From Apostichopus japonicus (lineage: Eukaryota; Echinodermata; Holothuroidea; Aspidochirotida; Stichopodidae), in assembly GCF_037975245.1 (NCBI RefSeq), contig NC_092568.1:42585631-42649630 (forward strand): a DNA stretch of 64,000 nucleotides, in the 5' to 3' direction. Position 1 is the stretch's first letter; each line of letters begins with the position of its first letter. This document shows positions 48,320 to 59,545 of the stretch, piece after piece. The notes under the pieces were generated by a model, which was not told the origin of the DNA, did not search any database, and worked only from the letters and a program-made list of their open reading frames with translations. The translations under genes were made by a program, and so were the position numbers.

Positions 48320-49938
48320 CAAAGTGGCTATTCTTACGACTAGTCATAAATAAATTCCGATTACGTATGCGCACTTGCGCAGTTGCTTTAACGTGGCTAT
48401 TTTTACGACCTGGAGTTAGGCTTGCACGGTAAACCGGTTTTAGTACCGAAACCGTTTTTTTCCGACCGAATTTCGGTACTATTTTTTATTTTAAGAAAAC
48501 CGAAAAATCGGAAAAACCGAAATGTGAATTGCAAATACTGGAAAAAAAAAGTTTGTTGACTTTGGTTTCTCCTTTTTACTGTTCTTTTTGCAATATGAAA
48601 GTAAATTGCAACAAGAGAAAGCTTTTCTGATAGACGACATTGTCAGCTACGATCCGCACACGCCATAACCTGTGCTTGAGGGTGGATAGCTAGGCCTAAC
48701 ATTAGGCTATGCAGCCCATATATGCGTGCATCAGTTAGGTAACCTTGTAGTATTGAACTGACCTTGGTGGCAAACGTTAGTAGTTGTGAGAAGTACACAC
48801 TCAAATGACGAGATGCAGTTCCAAATAAATTGTTACATTCAAAGTGTTTGTCCTCTTTGTGTTGTTCTGATTATTTAACTTCAATTTAATAGTAGAGGAT
48901 ATGGAGAAAATCTTTTCAAACACATTGTTGCTGTTGGGACAATTCTCCTTTGTACGCTAATGGATTTTATTTTATTTGTAAGTTTCCTTTTAAACATTTC
49001 TTCTTATCAGTTATCAGACAAGGCGTCTCTCAGTTGGTATTTCGTTTACGTTGATGAACACGTTTCCAACTTAAACGTTAACAATTTACATTCTTTGCCG
49101 ACCTAATCCCGCTTTTGCCAGCGATATTTTTCAACTTGTACTTGAAAGTGTAGACGGTAAATTCTCTTCACTCCTTGAAGAGAAATTTATTTTACCGCCA
49201 AGATACCACCCGCGAACATGGCTAGAGCCTCGTGCAATTTGGTACCTTCATTGGACCAATCATATTGTAAAGCATTTTTTTTTAAGATCTCCAATTGGTC
49301 ATAATGGAGATTACGCTCGGCCCTCAACTCCGAAAATATAACATATAATATAACATGACCGTGATATTTTTTTCTGAACACGAATTTGAACTTCGTGAAG
49401 TACAGTAAACAAGACAAACGATACGTGTACGTGATGTTAAAACTTTAAGAAAAAATTTCACTAACACATTTCTTTTCGACATATTTACTTCAGTTTAGTT
49501 AACGTGGGTTATAAAATGAGAGTCGTGAAGGCAGTAACATTTCTTGAATTTATTCTTCTTATTTTTCACAATTTACTGCGAACGAACAGACTTGAACCCA
49601 CTGTTGAAAAAGCTTCAAAAATACGCATCTTAGCGATCGAGATTTGGATGTTTTCAATGCAATTCAGGAGGGGGAAAAAAACGGTTTTTGAGCCAGATTC
49701 GGTTTTTTGCTAGAGAAAAACCGGTTGTAAGTTTTCACGAAACCGTGCAAGCTTACCTGGAGTACTATTTTTACGACCAGGAGTAACAATAATTTCCGGT
49801 TAGGATTAGGGTTTAGGTTACCCCTTCTAGTTCTACATGCGTAGTTGCTTTATTTACTTTACTGCGCATGAATTCTCCGATGTCGCAAGAATAGTTTATG
49901 AATAATTGTTACAACTAGTCGTAAGAATAGCCACGGCC
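48320..49938. mobile_element. Outer inverted-repeat element with a nested hAT element
   Basis: The ends are inverted copies of gtggctattcttacgactag (48324 on + and 49934 on -), with related words (gcgca(c/g)..., agttgcttta, tatttttacgacc) continuing inward. Flanking 9-mers tttaaaata at 48311-48319 and 49939-49947 are identical and may be the target duplication. The interior is non-coding and is interrupted by the 48417-49755 element. Confidence 0.65.
48417..49755. mobile_element. hAT-type non-autonomous element, nested
   Basis: Ends TAGGCTTGCACGGT and (reverse) TAAGCTTGCACGGT, flanked by the exact 8-bp duplication cctggagt (48409-48416 and 49756-49763). Both ends continue with aaccggtttt- or acaaccggtttt-type words. 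1339 bp, with no transposase. Frames at 49187 and 49504 are short and motif-free. Confidence 0.9.
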
Positions 49939-49947
49939 TTTAAAATA

Positions 49948-51620
49948 ATACTAAGTGAGTATAGTAAAAGTTTATGGCTAAATTGAACTGCTTAATTTCA
50001 GAATACCCTGCAACTCTTGAATCTCACAGATTATGAGAGTAAGTTGATATACAAAGTTGTAGTAAACAATGCATTGTCGTTCATAAAAAGTCAGAAGTGT
50101 GTGAGTTGCCGGGTGGACTGCAACTTGTCCAATTAAAATTTGATTTCGTTTGTGCAGTCAGCAGTAGCATAGCTAGTGCATAAAGAAGTCTAACCTAGGC
50201 TAGGATGTGTGGTAAGGTAGTAGGCTACATATATACAATACAAGGCTACTACTAGTACTATGGCCTAGCCTAAGCCTATCCCTTCTACTCGTTATCTTTT
50301 AAACAACACAAAACAACATCTATTCTACGTTAACATTAACAGTAGGGTAACGTTAAACTACCTGTTCTTAAACAAATGTGTCCAAAAACCTACGTTTTTC
50401 TCTCCCTCTCGAAACTGAAGGTAATAGATTGAGCTACACAATCTTTCAGGTGGCTAGGTAGTAGGTGTAGTTCAAAACATTTAAAAATTTGTATCATGAA
50501 TCACTCCGTGAGTAATTAGTTGGTCACAGACGCCATCACACTTCATGCACTATTTCAGTATATTTCAAGTTTCCGGAAGCGACGGTACGAACATCCGGGA
50601 TACCGACGCGTTGCCCTGACGGCTATATGTACAGCAGACGACATGAAATTCCGAGTCATGGCTTATCAAGACCCACTTCAGGGTATAACTTGAGCAAAAT
50701 CACACTTTTATATCAGAAAAGTGGCAGAAGCATTTTCTCCAAGGTCCTCTGAATTTTTTTGCAGCACTTCAAACAGCAAACGGTGATAAGGATGACAATC
50801 CTGAAGTCACTGGATCAAATACCATGCTGGTCAAATAATATAGATCCTAAATGGGGGCTTGACCCTACTGGTTCATGGTTCCCTGCCCTTTCGCAATCAA
50901 ACCGTGTGGAAAATAACAAATATGGTATTTTGTGACACGTCTAACTTTCGTTTAGCTTAGGGTATATTAGTTCAGCTAAAAGTTAAGTTCAGTACAGTAC
51001 AGATCGCTCTAGTCCGGTTCAAGGTGGGATTGGTTGAAAATTATATTTCACTGTAACGGTAGATCAACCATAGACTAGTCAGTGGCGGAAAACTTCAGGA
51101 TGTTCTTCTGGAAATACATATATTGACTGTATTTATGACACAACCTTCTGTAGGCAGTGTAGTGAGAATGCCAGCAATGCCAACAGGAGGAATTTTACTT
51201 TTCAAAGAAAGAAATTGTTGTTGGATTGTATTAGCAGTTGGTCAGGCAGTATTGAGCATCCCAGTAAACTAATAATTGAATATTGTAAGCGGATGACTTT
51301 AGGTAGAACATTACTTTTAATGTTTTAGACCGTTAACAATCACTCAGTCCAGTGTTTCTGTAAGATTGTCTTTTTTGAGAAATGAACCTTTACGTATTGC
51401 TGTGGTTCATCAATTAAAGTGACTGGGTTACCGTCTAATACACATGCATACCAATTCCTCAGATGAAATCACAAAACCGCCATGGGGAAAAATGGCCTCA
51501 AATGACTCGTTTAGTTTAGTTAGGCTTGCACTGAGGAGCCGGCGTCATCACCAATTCATCTTAACGGAGCAGTCCAGGGAGTAAGCAGGGGATATTCCCA
51601 ACAACCAGAATAGCATTTTA
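49948..51620. other. Unique sequence around the candidate promoter
   Basis: Outside the candidate promoter stretch I see no repeats, transposon ends or convincing open frames. Confidence 0.5.
50360..50640 (-). promoter_or_regulatory. Candidate promoter / 5' UTR exon of the PAK-like gene
   Basis: A local rise in CpG, with gacggtacgaacatccggga- and ttccggaagcgac-type sequence (ETS-like CCGGAAG near 50573-50580). It is followed on the - strand by a plausible donor GAACAG|GTAGTT at 50361/50360. This is the only promoter-like stretch seen upstream of the tentative first exon. It is inference only. Confidence 0.22.
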
Positions 51621-52303
51621 TATAAGCACAGTGGCGTAGCTACGGGGGGGGGGCGTGGGGGCGACAGCCCCCATGAAAGCTTGTCGCTTCCCAGTAGCCC
51701 CCCACTGGGATTTTGGGTGTCGAAAAAAAAATTACATGTGTAAAAAATATATCATTGGTCTGAATGGTCTTGAATCTCCATGATGACCACTCATGAACGA
51801 CCCTTCGACCGCGGACCGGCAGAAGGCTATAGTTGCTGAAAAACCAGATGTGACATATCGCATAGGCCGAGAAGTCTACAGTAGTCGCACTGTACTGAAA
51901 AAGCATGTTAACGACCGTCAAATAATATAATTCCTGCTCTACAAGACTAAAACACACATAATGTTTACTACTGAATCTGTGTGTTCGACTGTTCGGGCAA
52001 ACTTTGCTTTGTCACTCTTTTTTAAAATATCCATAATCCCTAACATACAAATAAATACTAATACAAACAGCCAATCAGTATCGTGTAACCAGTGCGCATT
52101 AACTGATCAAACAAGCTAGTGAGCAATACTATACCCTTATAGAAAAATGGTTTCCAAGTACTTGAATGCCAAAGAAGATGTTAAAAGGTAAAAATACTGA
52201 CATCATACACATGTTTTTCACATCATTGCTCGCGTCATTGCCTCGATACCCTGTTACATTTTCAATCGGTTTTTCACTTCTGATACGTACCCTGGTGCTC
52301 TTA

Positions 52304-52965
52304 AAACCGCTAAAAATACAAATTTTCAAGAAAGGAGACAACACTATCGCTGAGAACTACCGGCCAACATGAGTGGCAGAGCGTCCAAACAGTCAGGGGA
52401 TCGGATGCCCGCCCCCCCCCCTGACGGACTCAAATGGACTGCTGGCGCCCTTTTCAGCTTTTTAGCACTTTTTACTTATTCGCGATAATTGACTTTTTTT
52501 ATTGCACTCTCATCTACCTATCGACATTTGTCACATTTTGTTGGTGTAGTTTACCGACAAAATGCTCTAACGTACGGCGGTATTTAATTTATCGGCACTT
52601 AATTATGTTGTACGAAACTCTTTCCAAGAACTGTACGGGGTTTTCGATCTATTTTTTCGAAAAACATGAGCACTCACAAAGATACCACAGGGATTGTGAT
52701 GAAGCGCATGTACTATCAACACCCATATAAACTTCCGACTTGTCACACATATTTATTCTTCGTTTATCTGCAAATTAGCAAGGCCCGGAAAGGGTCATTT
52801 CCGGCGATCTAGGGAATATCATTACTCAAGAAATTCTTACGCTCCGCGCCAACCTGTGGTGGCGCTCCTCTTAGATATAGTGTCGAAAGCGCCCCTACAG
52901 GCCATTCTCGCCCCCCTGACCAATACCCCTAGCTCCGCCACTGCCGGCCAATCAGTCTATCACCC
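52304..52965 (+). pseudogene. LINE reverse-transcriptase fragment split by an insertion
   Basis: The + strand frame reads IFKKGDNTIAENYRP up to 52366. After removal of the 52368-52943 element and one target copy it continues ISLSP at 52951-52965. The F.KGD....NYRPISL motif is the conserved start of non-LTR reverse transcriptases. Only this short piece survives. Confidence 0.72.
52368..52943. mobile_element. hAT-type MITE nested in LINE fragment
   Basis: Flanked by the exact 8-bp duplication ccggccaa (52360-52367 and 52944-52951). Ends catgagtggcagagc and (reverse) cagtggcggagct are imperfect inverted repeats. 576 bp, with G/C-rich homopolymer tracts. Removing it restores a continuous NYRP|ISL reverse-transcriptase motif, which confirms the boundaries independently. 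Confidence 0.85.
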
Positions 52966-53583
52966 TAATAATATTTTAGACGCAATCTTTGATGTCAGTT
53001 TGACATATAGTTCGGTCATTTCAGTATGTTACTTGGCTGAAAGCCCAGTCAATCTTTCTTTATTTTCCACGCGCAATTTGCAGATTTGTCGAAAAATGTC
53101 AATGCCGGTGTCAAACTCACAAAAGATATGTCATGATATTTCAAAGTAACTTACCAGATTTTTTTTTCTATTTTACTTAACTATTTGATGACCATATCAA
53201 AACATGGGATCTCAAAATAAAGGGTGTTGAGAAAACTTTAGAGCAGCTTATAGAAGGCCTGGGAAGTGTCATTTCCAACGATCTAGGAGGCCTATTTAGC
53301 TAAAAAAATTCGGTACGCTGCGCGCCAACTCATGGTGGCGCTCCGCTTAGATAGTAACAAGAAAATGGTCAAGCCCCCCAGGAATTGTTCAAGCCCCCCA
53401 GCGCCCCCCCCCCCACTGAAAAAATCCTGGCTACGCCACTGTATAAGCATGATAGCACTCAAATTTATCTTGGACTTTAACATATACAGACATTCTGATT
53501 AAGACATCTTTAAAAAGAAAAGTTGTTCTGAAAGACCCTGTAACTAGTGTAAAGTGCATGCCAGTTGTCCATGTAGTCACCGG

Positions 53584-54785
53584 CAGGGACGTAGCTAAGG
53601 CCTGATGATTGGGGGGGGGGGGGGGAGGGTTGTAGTAGCTGAAATTCCAACTGGATGGGTTTTGGAGCCAGAAAATTCAGAATGCTAGCTTGGACCCCCC
53701 CCCCACCCCCCCCCCCCCCCGCTATTCGTCGACGATACGGTCAGTGTCAGTCAGACACCCCATCTTTCGCGACTGCACTTTTGTTCCGAACTTTTTGCGA
53801 TACATTTGTACCACTGGCCCTCACTTTACAAACTTATTAACCACTCTGGTTAAGCAAGTAAGCAACTGAGTATAAGTTTTCTGTTTGAAGGCTACATAGA
53901 CTACTGACTACAAAAGCTATAACAAAGGGGAAAACTTTTTTTCCAACAAATTATATTCTACGACATACTGAATTACCAAAAACACAGTGCTTTTTCCTAG
54001 CGCGCTTAATATTATTTTTTTTTTTTTTTCATTCTAACTGAACATTTGGAATGAAGTGAACAATTAAAATTAAAAATTTTGCGGAAAATGTTGAGTTGAC
54101 GAGATACGATAAGTTGTCAATTAAACATTTTGCAGAAATTTCTTCAAATGCTCTGTAAGAATGAAGTGAACAATTAATCATTTTTCAGAAAAATGTCCAA
54201 TTGATTAGATATGATAAGTTGTCAATTACACATTTTGCAAAAATTGTTCAATTGCTCAGTTAAAGCAACTGAGCAATCCAACATTTTTCTGATTTTTGAT
54301 AAGATTTTATCTTGTTATCTAAACAATTTACTGAAAAATGTCAACTTATGGGGCAAACTTTTTCTTTTGTTGATGGCACTTTAAAGCTTCCGTAGATTAG
54401 CATTGAGTAGAGACAATAACAGGGTCAACCCACCCAATAGCAAAATTAGTACATAAATGAACCGAATTGAAGCTGGCGAACGTTGTACAGTAGTTCTATT
54501 AGGCCTTTTTCATTCAAACTCATACGAAGTTTTGTATGGTGGAGTATATAAGGATCGAGAGATACCATTTCTCAAAGTGGCAAGGAAAACGTGGTAAATA
54601 TGATTGATCAAAGGTCAATTTTGACCGAAATTTTTAGGCCATTCACAATCACGAGAATATAGGCCTAGGTAAATTAGAATGCGACAGTCGGAGCTTCACT
54701 CAAAGTTTCCAACTATCTTCAGTTTTACCAAGATTGGGGGGTGGGGGCGGTGAGACACCCCACACCCCCTCTAGCGACGTCCCTG
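53584..54785. mobile_element. hAT-type element (CAGGGACGTAGC ends)
   Basis: Ends CAGGGACGTAGCTA and (reverse) CAGGGACGTCGCTA, flanked by the exact 8-bp duplication gtcaccgg (53576-53583 and 54786-54793). 1202 bp. The interior is AT-rich, with a roughly 120-bp direct duplication around 54045-54250 (gaatgaagtgaacaatta, ataagttgtcaatta). Non-coding. Confidence 0.9.
54045..54260. repeat. ~120-bp direct repeat, two copies
   Basis: gaatgaagtgaacaattaa...gataagttgtcaatta(a/c)acattttgca occurs twice in succession inside the surrounding hAT-type element. Confidence 0.75.
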
Positions 54786-54793
54786 GTCACCGG

Positions 54794-55128
54794 CATAAAG
54801 AATCGCGTCAGGTCAAAAACACCTGTTTGGAAAGGCAAATTATCAGGTAATCGAATGTTTATCAATTTCAAATATTTATCTGTAGGCCTACAGACTCTGC
54901 TATGCAGGGCCCTGTCCGAGTTGTTCTTTGTCCGCTACTTCATCGATATTCGGCCGAATCTGCAGGTCCCCTGTCCCCTCCCCAAGTGGCTGTCTATGTG
55001 GTTGGAAGTAACATAAAAAAGGAAAAATTGAGACAGGGAGCAGGCGCGTTGGTATATGCGCACGTTATGTGTGACTTTTTTGGCATCAACTGTATGGAAG
55101 AATACCCTATAAATCAACTCCAAATCAC
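54794..55128. other. Spacer between transposons
   Basis: No recognised gene. Short open frames in several phases, without motifs. Confidence 0.5.
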
Positions 55129-56739
55129 CCCAAACCCAGTGGCGGACTCAGGGCCACACGGGCATTTGGGCGATGCCCTGTGGGCTGTGTAGACGGGCTG
55201 TGTAGAAATATATTTGTAACTGTGGGAATCAGCTCATGAAATCACCGTGTTAGTTAGTCTGTTAGTTCGTAACAAAAGAACGTGCTATTGGCAACCCGTC
55301 CGTGCTAATACTTTTACGACAGGACATACAAGTACGGTGACCAATGCATACATAGCATTGGCAGAGGATACATATATCCTCGTGGCCTCCAGAAAACGAG
55401 GTAAATAGGGTAAAATCTTATTAGATTATTTGGATATAACTCAGTAGTAAGTCCTGAAAGATTATGTGTGAAAAAATGACCCACATCAGGGGTGTATCCA
55501 GGATTTTCTAACCCGGGGGGCGCGAATTACTATCTAAGCGGAGCGCCACCATCAGTTGGCGCGCAGCGTACAAGAAAATTTCTGGGTTTTATACCCCCTA
55601 GATCACCGGAAATGGCACTTCTCGGGCTTGAAAATGACCAACCAGATGTATACTTTTGCCTGAGAACCAAGTATTTCCCAATAGTTTTTTTTTTTCCCAT
55701 CCATAACCTTTTTGAAAATTTTCACCAGTCACACATCATGTTCGACCTCATCGCATGTCCTGTGAATCATTGCTTTTGTAGGTGATTCTACGTCGCGGCC
55801 CACAATACCCGACAGCCCCACTTTTCAAGGTTTTCAGCCCATTATTTGTTCCGAATTATAAATTCATTTCAAAACATACCCATAATGTTGCAAAAAATGT
55901 AATATATGGACAACCAATATAGAAAAAAAACCTTCAACCCCTAACAGACCGGTCAAAATTACACCAGTAGTGGGAAGTATGATTAAGAATTTTGGTCAGG
56001 AAATTTTCGAAAGTAATTTATTGGTGTACAAATATTAAACCCTCTTATAACGGCTATTATAAAACTTGGTTGAAGGAAATGAAAAATAATACCAGATATT
56101 TCCGAAACCGAACACTACACACATAGGCGTAGGAGGCGGGGGGGGGGGGGGGGGGCTCATACTGAAAGAAAAATAAATTGCAATGATGTAGCTAAAGGAA
56201 ATGAATCTCCTTGATAATTAAAATAAAGTTCTAAGCTTGGCCGACTAATTCGCCATTACCATGGAGGTAAAAACAGACCATTACTATAATGTAAAAGCAT
56301 GGAGGTAAAAACAGATGGTAAAACAGAGAATTTGACAAAATTTGACCTCCATGCTTTTACTTCATCTACATAAAACCTTTTTTCGTTGTTTATATTAGCA
56401 TCCCGCGGTATACTGCGCAATTTCCATGGACCGTATGGTACACGATGGCATGCGATGTAATAACCAATGCTTGCTTATATGATATTGACTCTAACATGTT
56501 GAACGCGCGCGGAGCGCGCGAAAAATGTAGGTTATAATTTTTCGGGCAAGTCGTTACAGCCCCCAAATCAAATTGGATTCCTATGACTACACACATCGAC
56601 AGTTTTGAGGCTGTTCATCCTGGAACCACCATTTTCATGCTCACTGATATGATGTCATATCTGATGTTTGCTTTACAAATTCGAACAGGCGCGTAGCGAA
56701 TAATTTGCCAAGGGAGGGGCGAAGCCTGTAGGCAAACTA

Positions 56740-56915
56740 TCTTAGCGTAGCGCCACCACGAGTTGGCGCGAAGCGTACAAGAAAATTTTGGCCGAGACTG
56801 CCTCCAAGTGTGCTGGAAATGGCACTTCCCAGGACCATGGGTTGGCGCGAAGCGTATAAGAACATTTTGGCCGAAAATGCCTCCCAGATCGCTGGAAATG
56901 ACACTTCCCATGCCT
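56740..56915. repeat. Tandem pair of the 'GCGCCACCA / GTTGGCGCG' module
   Basis: Two consecutive ~76-bp copies: gttggcgcgaagcgtacaag / gttggcgcgaagcgtataag, then aaaattttggccga / aacattttggccga, then gctggaaatg(g/a)cacttccc. Related single copies occur at 55535-55620 (+), 52795-52885 (-) and 53250-53355 (-). Confidence 0.8.
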
Positions 56916-57274
56916 TGTGAGTTGAATCTAAGCATTTTCTATTTTGAAATTACTAGCGATATCATAATAAAAAAATATACTCGGGGGAGGGGGCGTTCGC
57001 CCCTTCCCGAAATGCGTCATGTTCCCCGACGACTCGGTCGAGACCAGCTACAGTTGGTTCAATAGCACAAATGTTTAAGGCGTCCATATACACACACGCG
57101 TTATGATAGACCATATACAGTATATATATTAGTGAGAGAGGAAAAATGGAAACGTCAAAAATGGAGTTGTCGGTGTAAGGGGTAGGGTGAGGCGCACGCC
57201 CCTTCCGAAATCCTCGATCCGTCACTGGCTACCCTGTGTATATAATAGGGATCAACGCTGTAATTATGTCACTG

Positions 57275-57432
57275 TTCCCCTTTCTCTTCCCTTGGCGTTT
57301 TTTTTTCTTTTACTAGCTCCCTCCTTTTCTCCTTTTTCTCTTTTTCTTTCCCCTTCCTTCCCCTCCTCCTCCTCTTTTCCCCACTCTTTTTTCCCTTTTT
57401 TCTTTTCTTTTTTTTCTCTCCTCTTTTTCTTA
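57275..57432. repeat. Long homopyrimidine tract
   Basis: About 150 bp almost wholly C/T on the + strand (ctccctccttttctcc..., cccctcctcctcctc), with few interruptions. Low complexity. The Lys/Glu-rich open frames on the - strand are a by-product. Confidence 0.85.
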
Positions 57433-57831
57433 CCCGGGGGGCGCGGGCCCCAACGCCCCCTGGATACGCGCCTGCACATACAGTAGGGTGTTTGGTTATC
57501 AAATTAGACGGATGTTAGTCGACGACTTTGAGTATTTGTCGACGGTTTACCGATTTCGCGAAATTGATCCCCACACTAATTGAATATGGCGACAATGTGT
57601 ATGTTAGTATAGGGGACTACCCTATAGAAAATCATGATTTCCTAGTATAGAATGTGACACGAAGAGGGTCCCAACTCCCATAAGAGGGTCTGCAATAAAT
57701 TGAAACAAATCATGCAAGACCCAAAACACCCTTTGTTTGAGCAATACAATTACAACCGCTCTGGATTGCGTTTATGCCCACCACGTACACTTAGGGGCCG
57801 CTACAGATACTCATTTGTGCCTAATTCTATC

Positions 57832-58758
57832 CAGTGGCGTAGGAAGGTACTTTTGAGTGGGGGGGGGGGGGGCTGAAGACTGATGGCCGGCCTGGGGGAG
57901 GGGTCTAAGCAGTGGCGTCACCAGACTTTTCAGTCTGTGGGCACAGGGGGCACCAGCATTTGATGGGGGCACTTAGGTGGATACGGATCGCCGTCCTGGG
58001 GGAGGGGTCTAAGGGGAGGGGGTGCCCCCTCCCCTTTGGAAAATTTTCGCATACGGAGGGTGGGCTAGATGCAAAATGGTGCCACATTTGATGCTAAATT
58101 CGATCTGAAGATATCTCCAGAAATTGCTATTTTTGAGGTAATGATTTTAACAACGCGCAGAATTTTGCAGAGGATATGAACCGCATGCTGTCGATATTAT
58201 GCCTAACCCTATCAATAGAACCTACATTTGTTGAATTAATGTGTGCATGACCCCCGACTCCTTTCTTGTCCTTCTCGTTTTCTCCCATTATCCGAAAATA
58301 CGAATTACTGTGCTTCTTTGTCCTAATGAAAAACCAACTCAGATGATGGGAGTTGAATATAACAAAATATATATATTTTTTGTTACCAACCCAAATCTCA
58401 GATGGGGGGCACTCGGTTTTCCAGGGGGCACGTGCCCCCCCCCCCTTGGCGACGCCACTGGGTCTAAGGGGAGGGGGTGTCCCCCTCCCCTTAGGATTTT
58501 GTTTGCATTTCCAGGTGGCCCCAGATGCAATTTGGTGCAATATAGCACACTTCAACACCCAATCCATTTTGTAAATAACTTTGCATTTTCACCTGGCCTT
58601 ATAGATGCAATTTGGTGTTCCAAATGAGATTTTTTTCTCATTTGGAAATGAAAAAGGGGTTTTCTGACTCGCGGAGCGGGGGGCGGAATGATACTTCCGC
58701 CCCCCATATTTTTGACTGGGGGGCTGGCGCCCCCAGCCCCCCGGTTCCTACGCCCTTG
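57832..58758. mobile_element. hAT-type MITE family 'GTAGGAA', copy 1, with nested MITE
   Basis: Ends CAGTGGCGTAGGAAGG and (reverse) CAAGGGCGTAGGAACCGG, flanked by the exact 8-bp duplication attctatc (57824-57831 and 58759-58766). Once the nested 57910-58460 element and one of its target copies are removed it is about 368 bp. It matches a 400-bp inverted copy at 60971-61370, including the ctcatttggaaatga hairpin. Confidence 0.9.
57910..58460. mobile_element. hAT-type MITE nested in another MITE
   Basis: Ends CAGTGGCGTCACCAG and (reverse) CAGTGGCGTCGCCAAGGGG, flanked by the exact 8-bp duplication ggtctaag (57902-57909 and 58461-58468). 551 bp. Several overlapping open frames on both strands have no motif. 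Confidence 0.92.
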
Positions 58759-58959
58759 ATTCTATCCATACATTTAAACTCACATGTGAGAAGATAAGTT
58801 TCTTATTTATAGGACTTGCTGTATATATGTTTGTATTACTGTATGTGTATCGCAGTCTAGTGATACTTATACTGTTCCTTTTTTTTCTTTTTTCGTTTAC
58901 GACCCGTGTAAGCCGAAGTTCCGATTGTGGACAATAAATTCAAATTCAAATGAAGGGAC

Positions 58960-59062
58960 TCAAGAATGGGACATGAAGGGAGGGACAATGAGAGAGGGAC
59001 ATGGAGGGAGAGACGTGGAGGGAGGGACGAGGAGAGAGGGATGTGGAGACTTGAGAGGAACG
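58960..59062. repeat. Degenerate purine-rich tandem repeat
   Basis: Variants of gagggacatggagggaga repeat about five to six times (gggacatgaagggaggg, gagagggacatggaggg, gacgtggagggaggg). Confidence 0.75.
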
Positions 59063-59220
59063 TGTATAGAGGGACGTCACGTCATTCTATGCTGATCTTA
59101 CACTTCTTCACCCAAGGACCTTTGGTCAAGTGCCATCGGGAGCTATGGAAGAGCTGCAAATAATTGAGTGAGTCTGAACAGGACAGAGAGAGAGCTTATC
59201 AAGTGAGTCATGTAAAGACT

Positions 59221-59545
59221 GTCCTCTCTGCTGCTACAAGGTGCTCCCCAAGTTGAACCTTTTCACCGATGCTTACAAGAGCAGTGGGCTTGCATACAAG
59301 CTGCTGCTAACGCTACCTGGGTCACAAGTGGGATTTGAACGTTTTTTTTCTCCTGACTTGAAGAGAATCGAAAACCGCTTGAGAAGTACAGTGACACAAG
59401 AACATCTTGATGCGTTCATGTTGATGTCTGTGGAAAAAGGATCTTGGCCAAACTTGACATTAAAAATATCATTGATAGTGTGCGGGATGACAGAAGCAGC
59501 GATGTGCGTAGGCTCTTATACTCTCGTACATGCATAACATGTGTT
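59221..59545 (+). pseudogene. hAT transposase C-terminal (dimerisation) relic
   Basis: The frame from 59221 reads CYKVLPKLNLFTDAYKSSG, then YKLLLTLPGSQVGFERFFSP and LKRIENRLRSTVTQEHLDAF, then MLMSVEK (to 59438). After a frameshift it continues LDIKNIIDSVRDDRSSDVRR and LLY. The LTLP.....ERFFS..K.I.NRLRST..Q..LDA..L.S.EK pattern is the conserved hAT-family dimerisation region, as in zinc-finger MYM-related transposases. Catalytic N-terminal parts are missing. Confidence 0.85.

Larger units (their letters stand above)
51629..53441. mobile_element. hAT-type element (CAGTGGCGTAGC ends)
   Basis: Starts CAGTGGCGTAGCTACGGGG and ends (reverse) CAGTGGCGTAGCCAGG. Flanked by the exact 8-bp duplication tataagca (51621-51628 and 53442-53449). 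G-rich and C-rich tracts adjoin both ends. It contains LINE-like sequence and another nested hAT-type insertion. No transposase is recognised. Confidence 0.9.
55487..57474. mobile_element. Nested element with CAGG...CCTG-type ends
   Basis: The left end caggggtgtatccagg and the reverse of the right end caggcgcgtatccaggggg are inverted repeats. The flanks share cacat (55482-55486 and 57475-57479), only 5 bp, so class and exact limits are unsure. It contains three copies of the ggcgcg(c/a)agcgta module and further partial ends (56110, 56690), so it may itself be composite. Confidence 0.5.

Noticed and set aside
49187-49713. 76- and 69-codon frames inside the 48417-49755 element
   Set aside because: No transposase motif, short, and near the expected random length in AT-rich DNA.
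57187-57502. Lys/Glu-rich and Phe/Ser-rich frames near 57.3 kb
   Set aside because: Created by the homopyrimidine tract; low complexity only.
58127-58627. 128-146-codon frames on both strands
   Set aside because: They run across nested MITE boundaries and G/C homopolymers, so they are chimeric chance frames.
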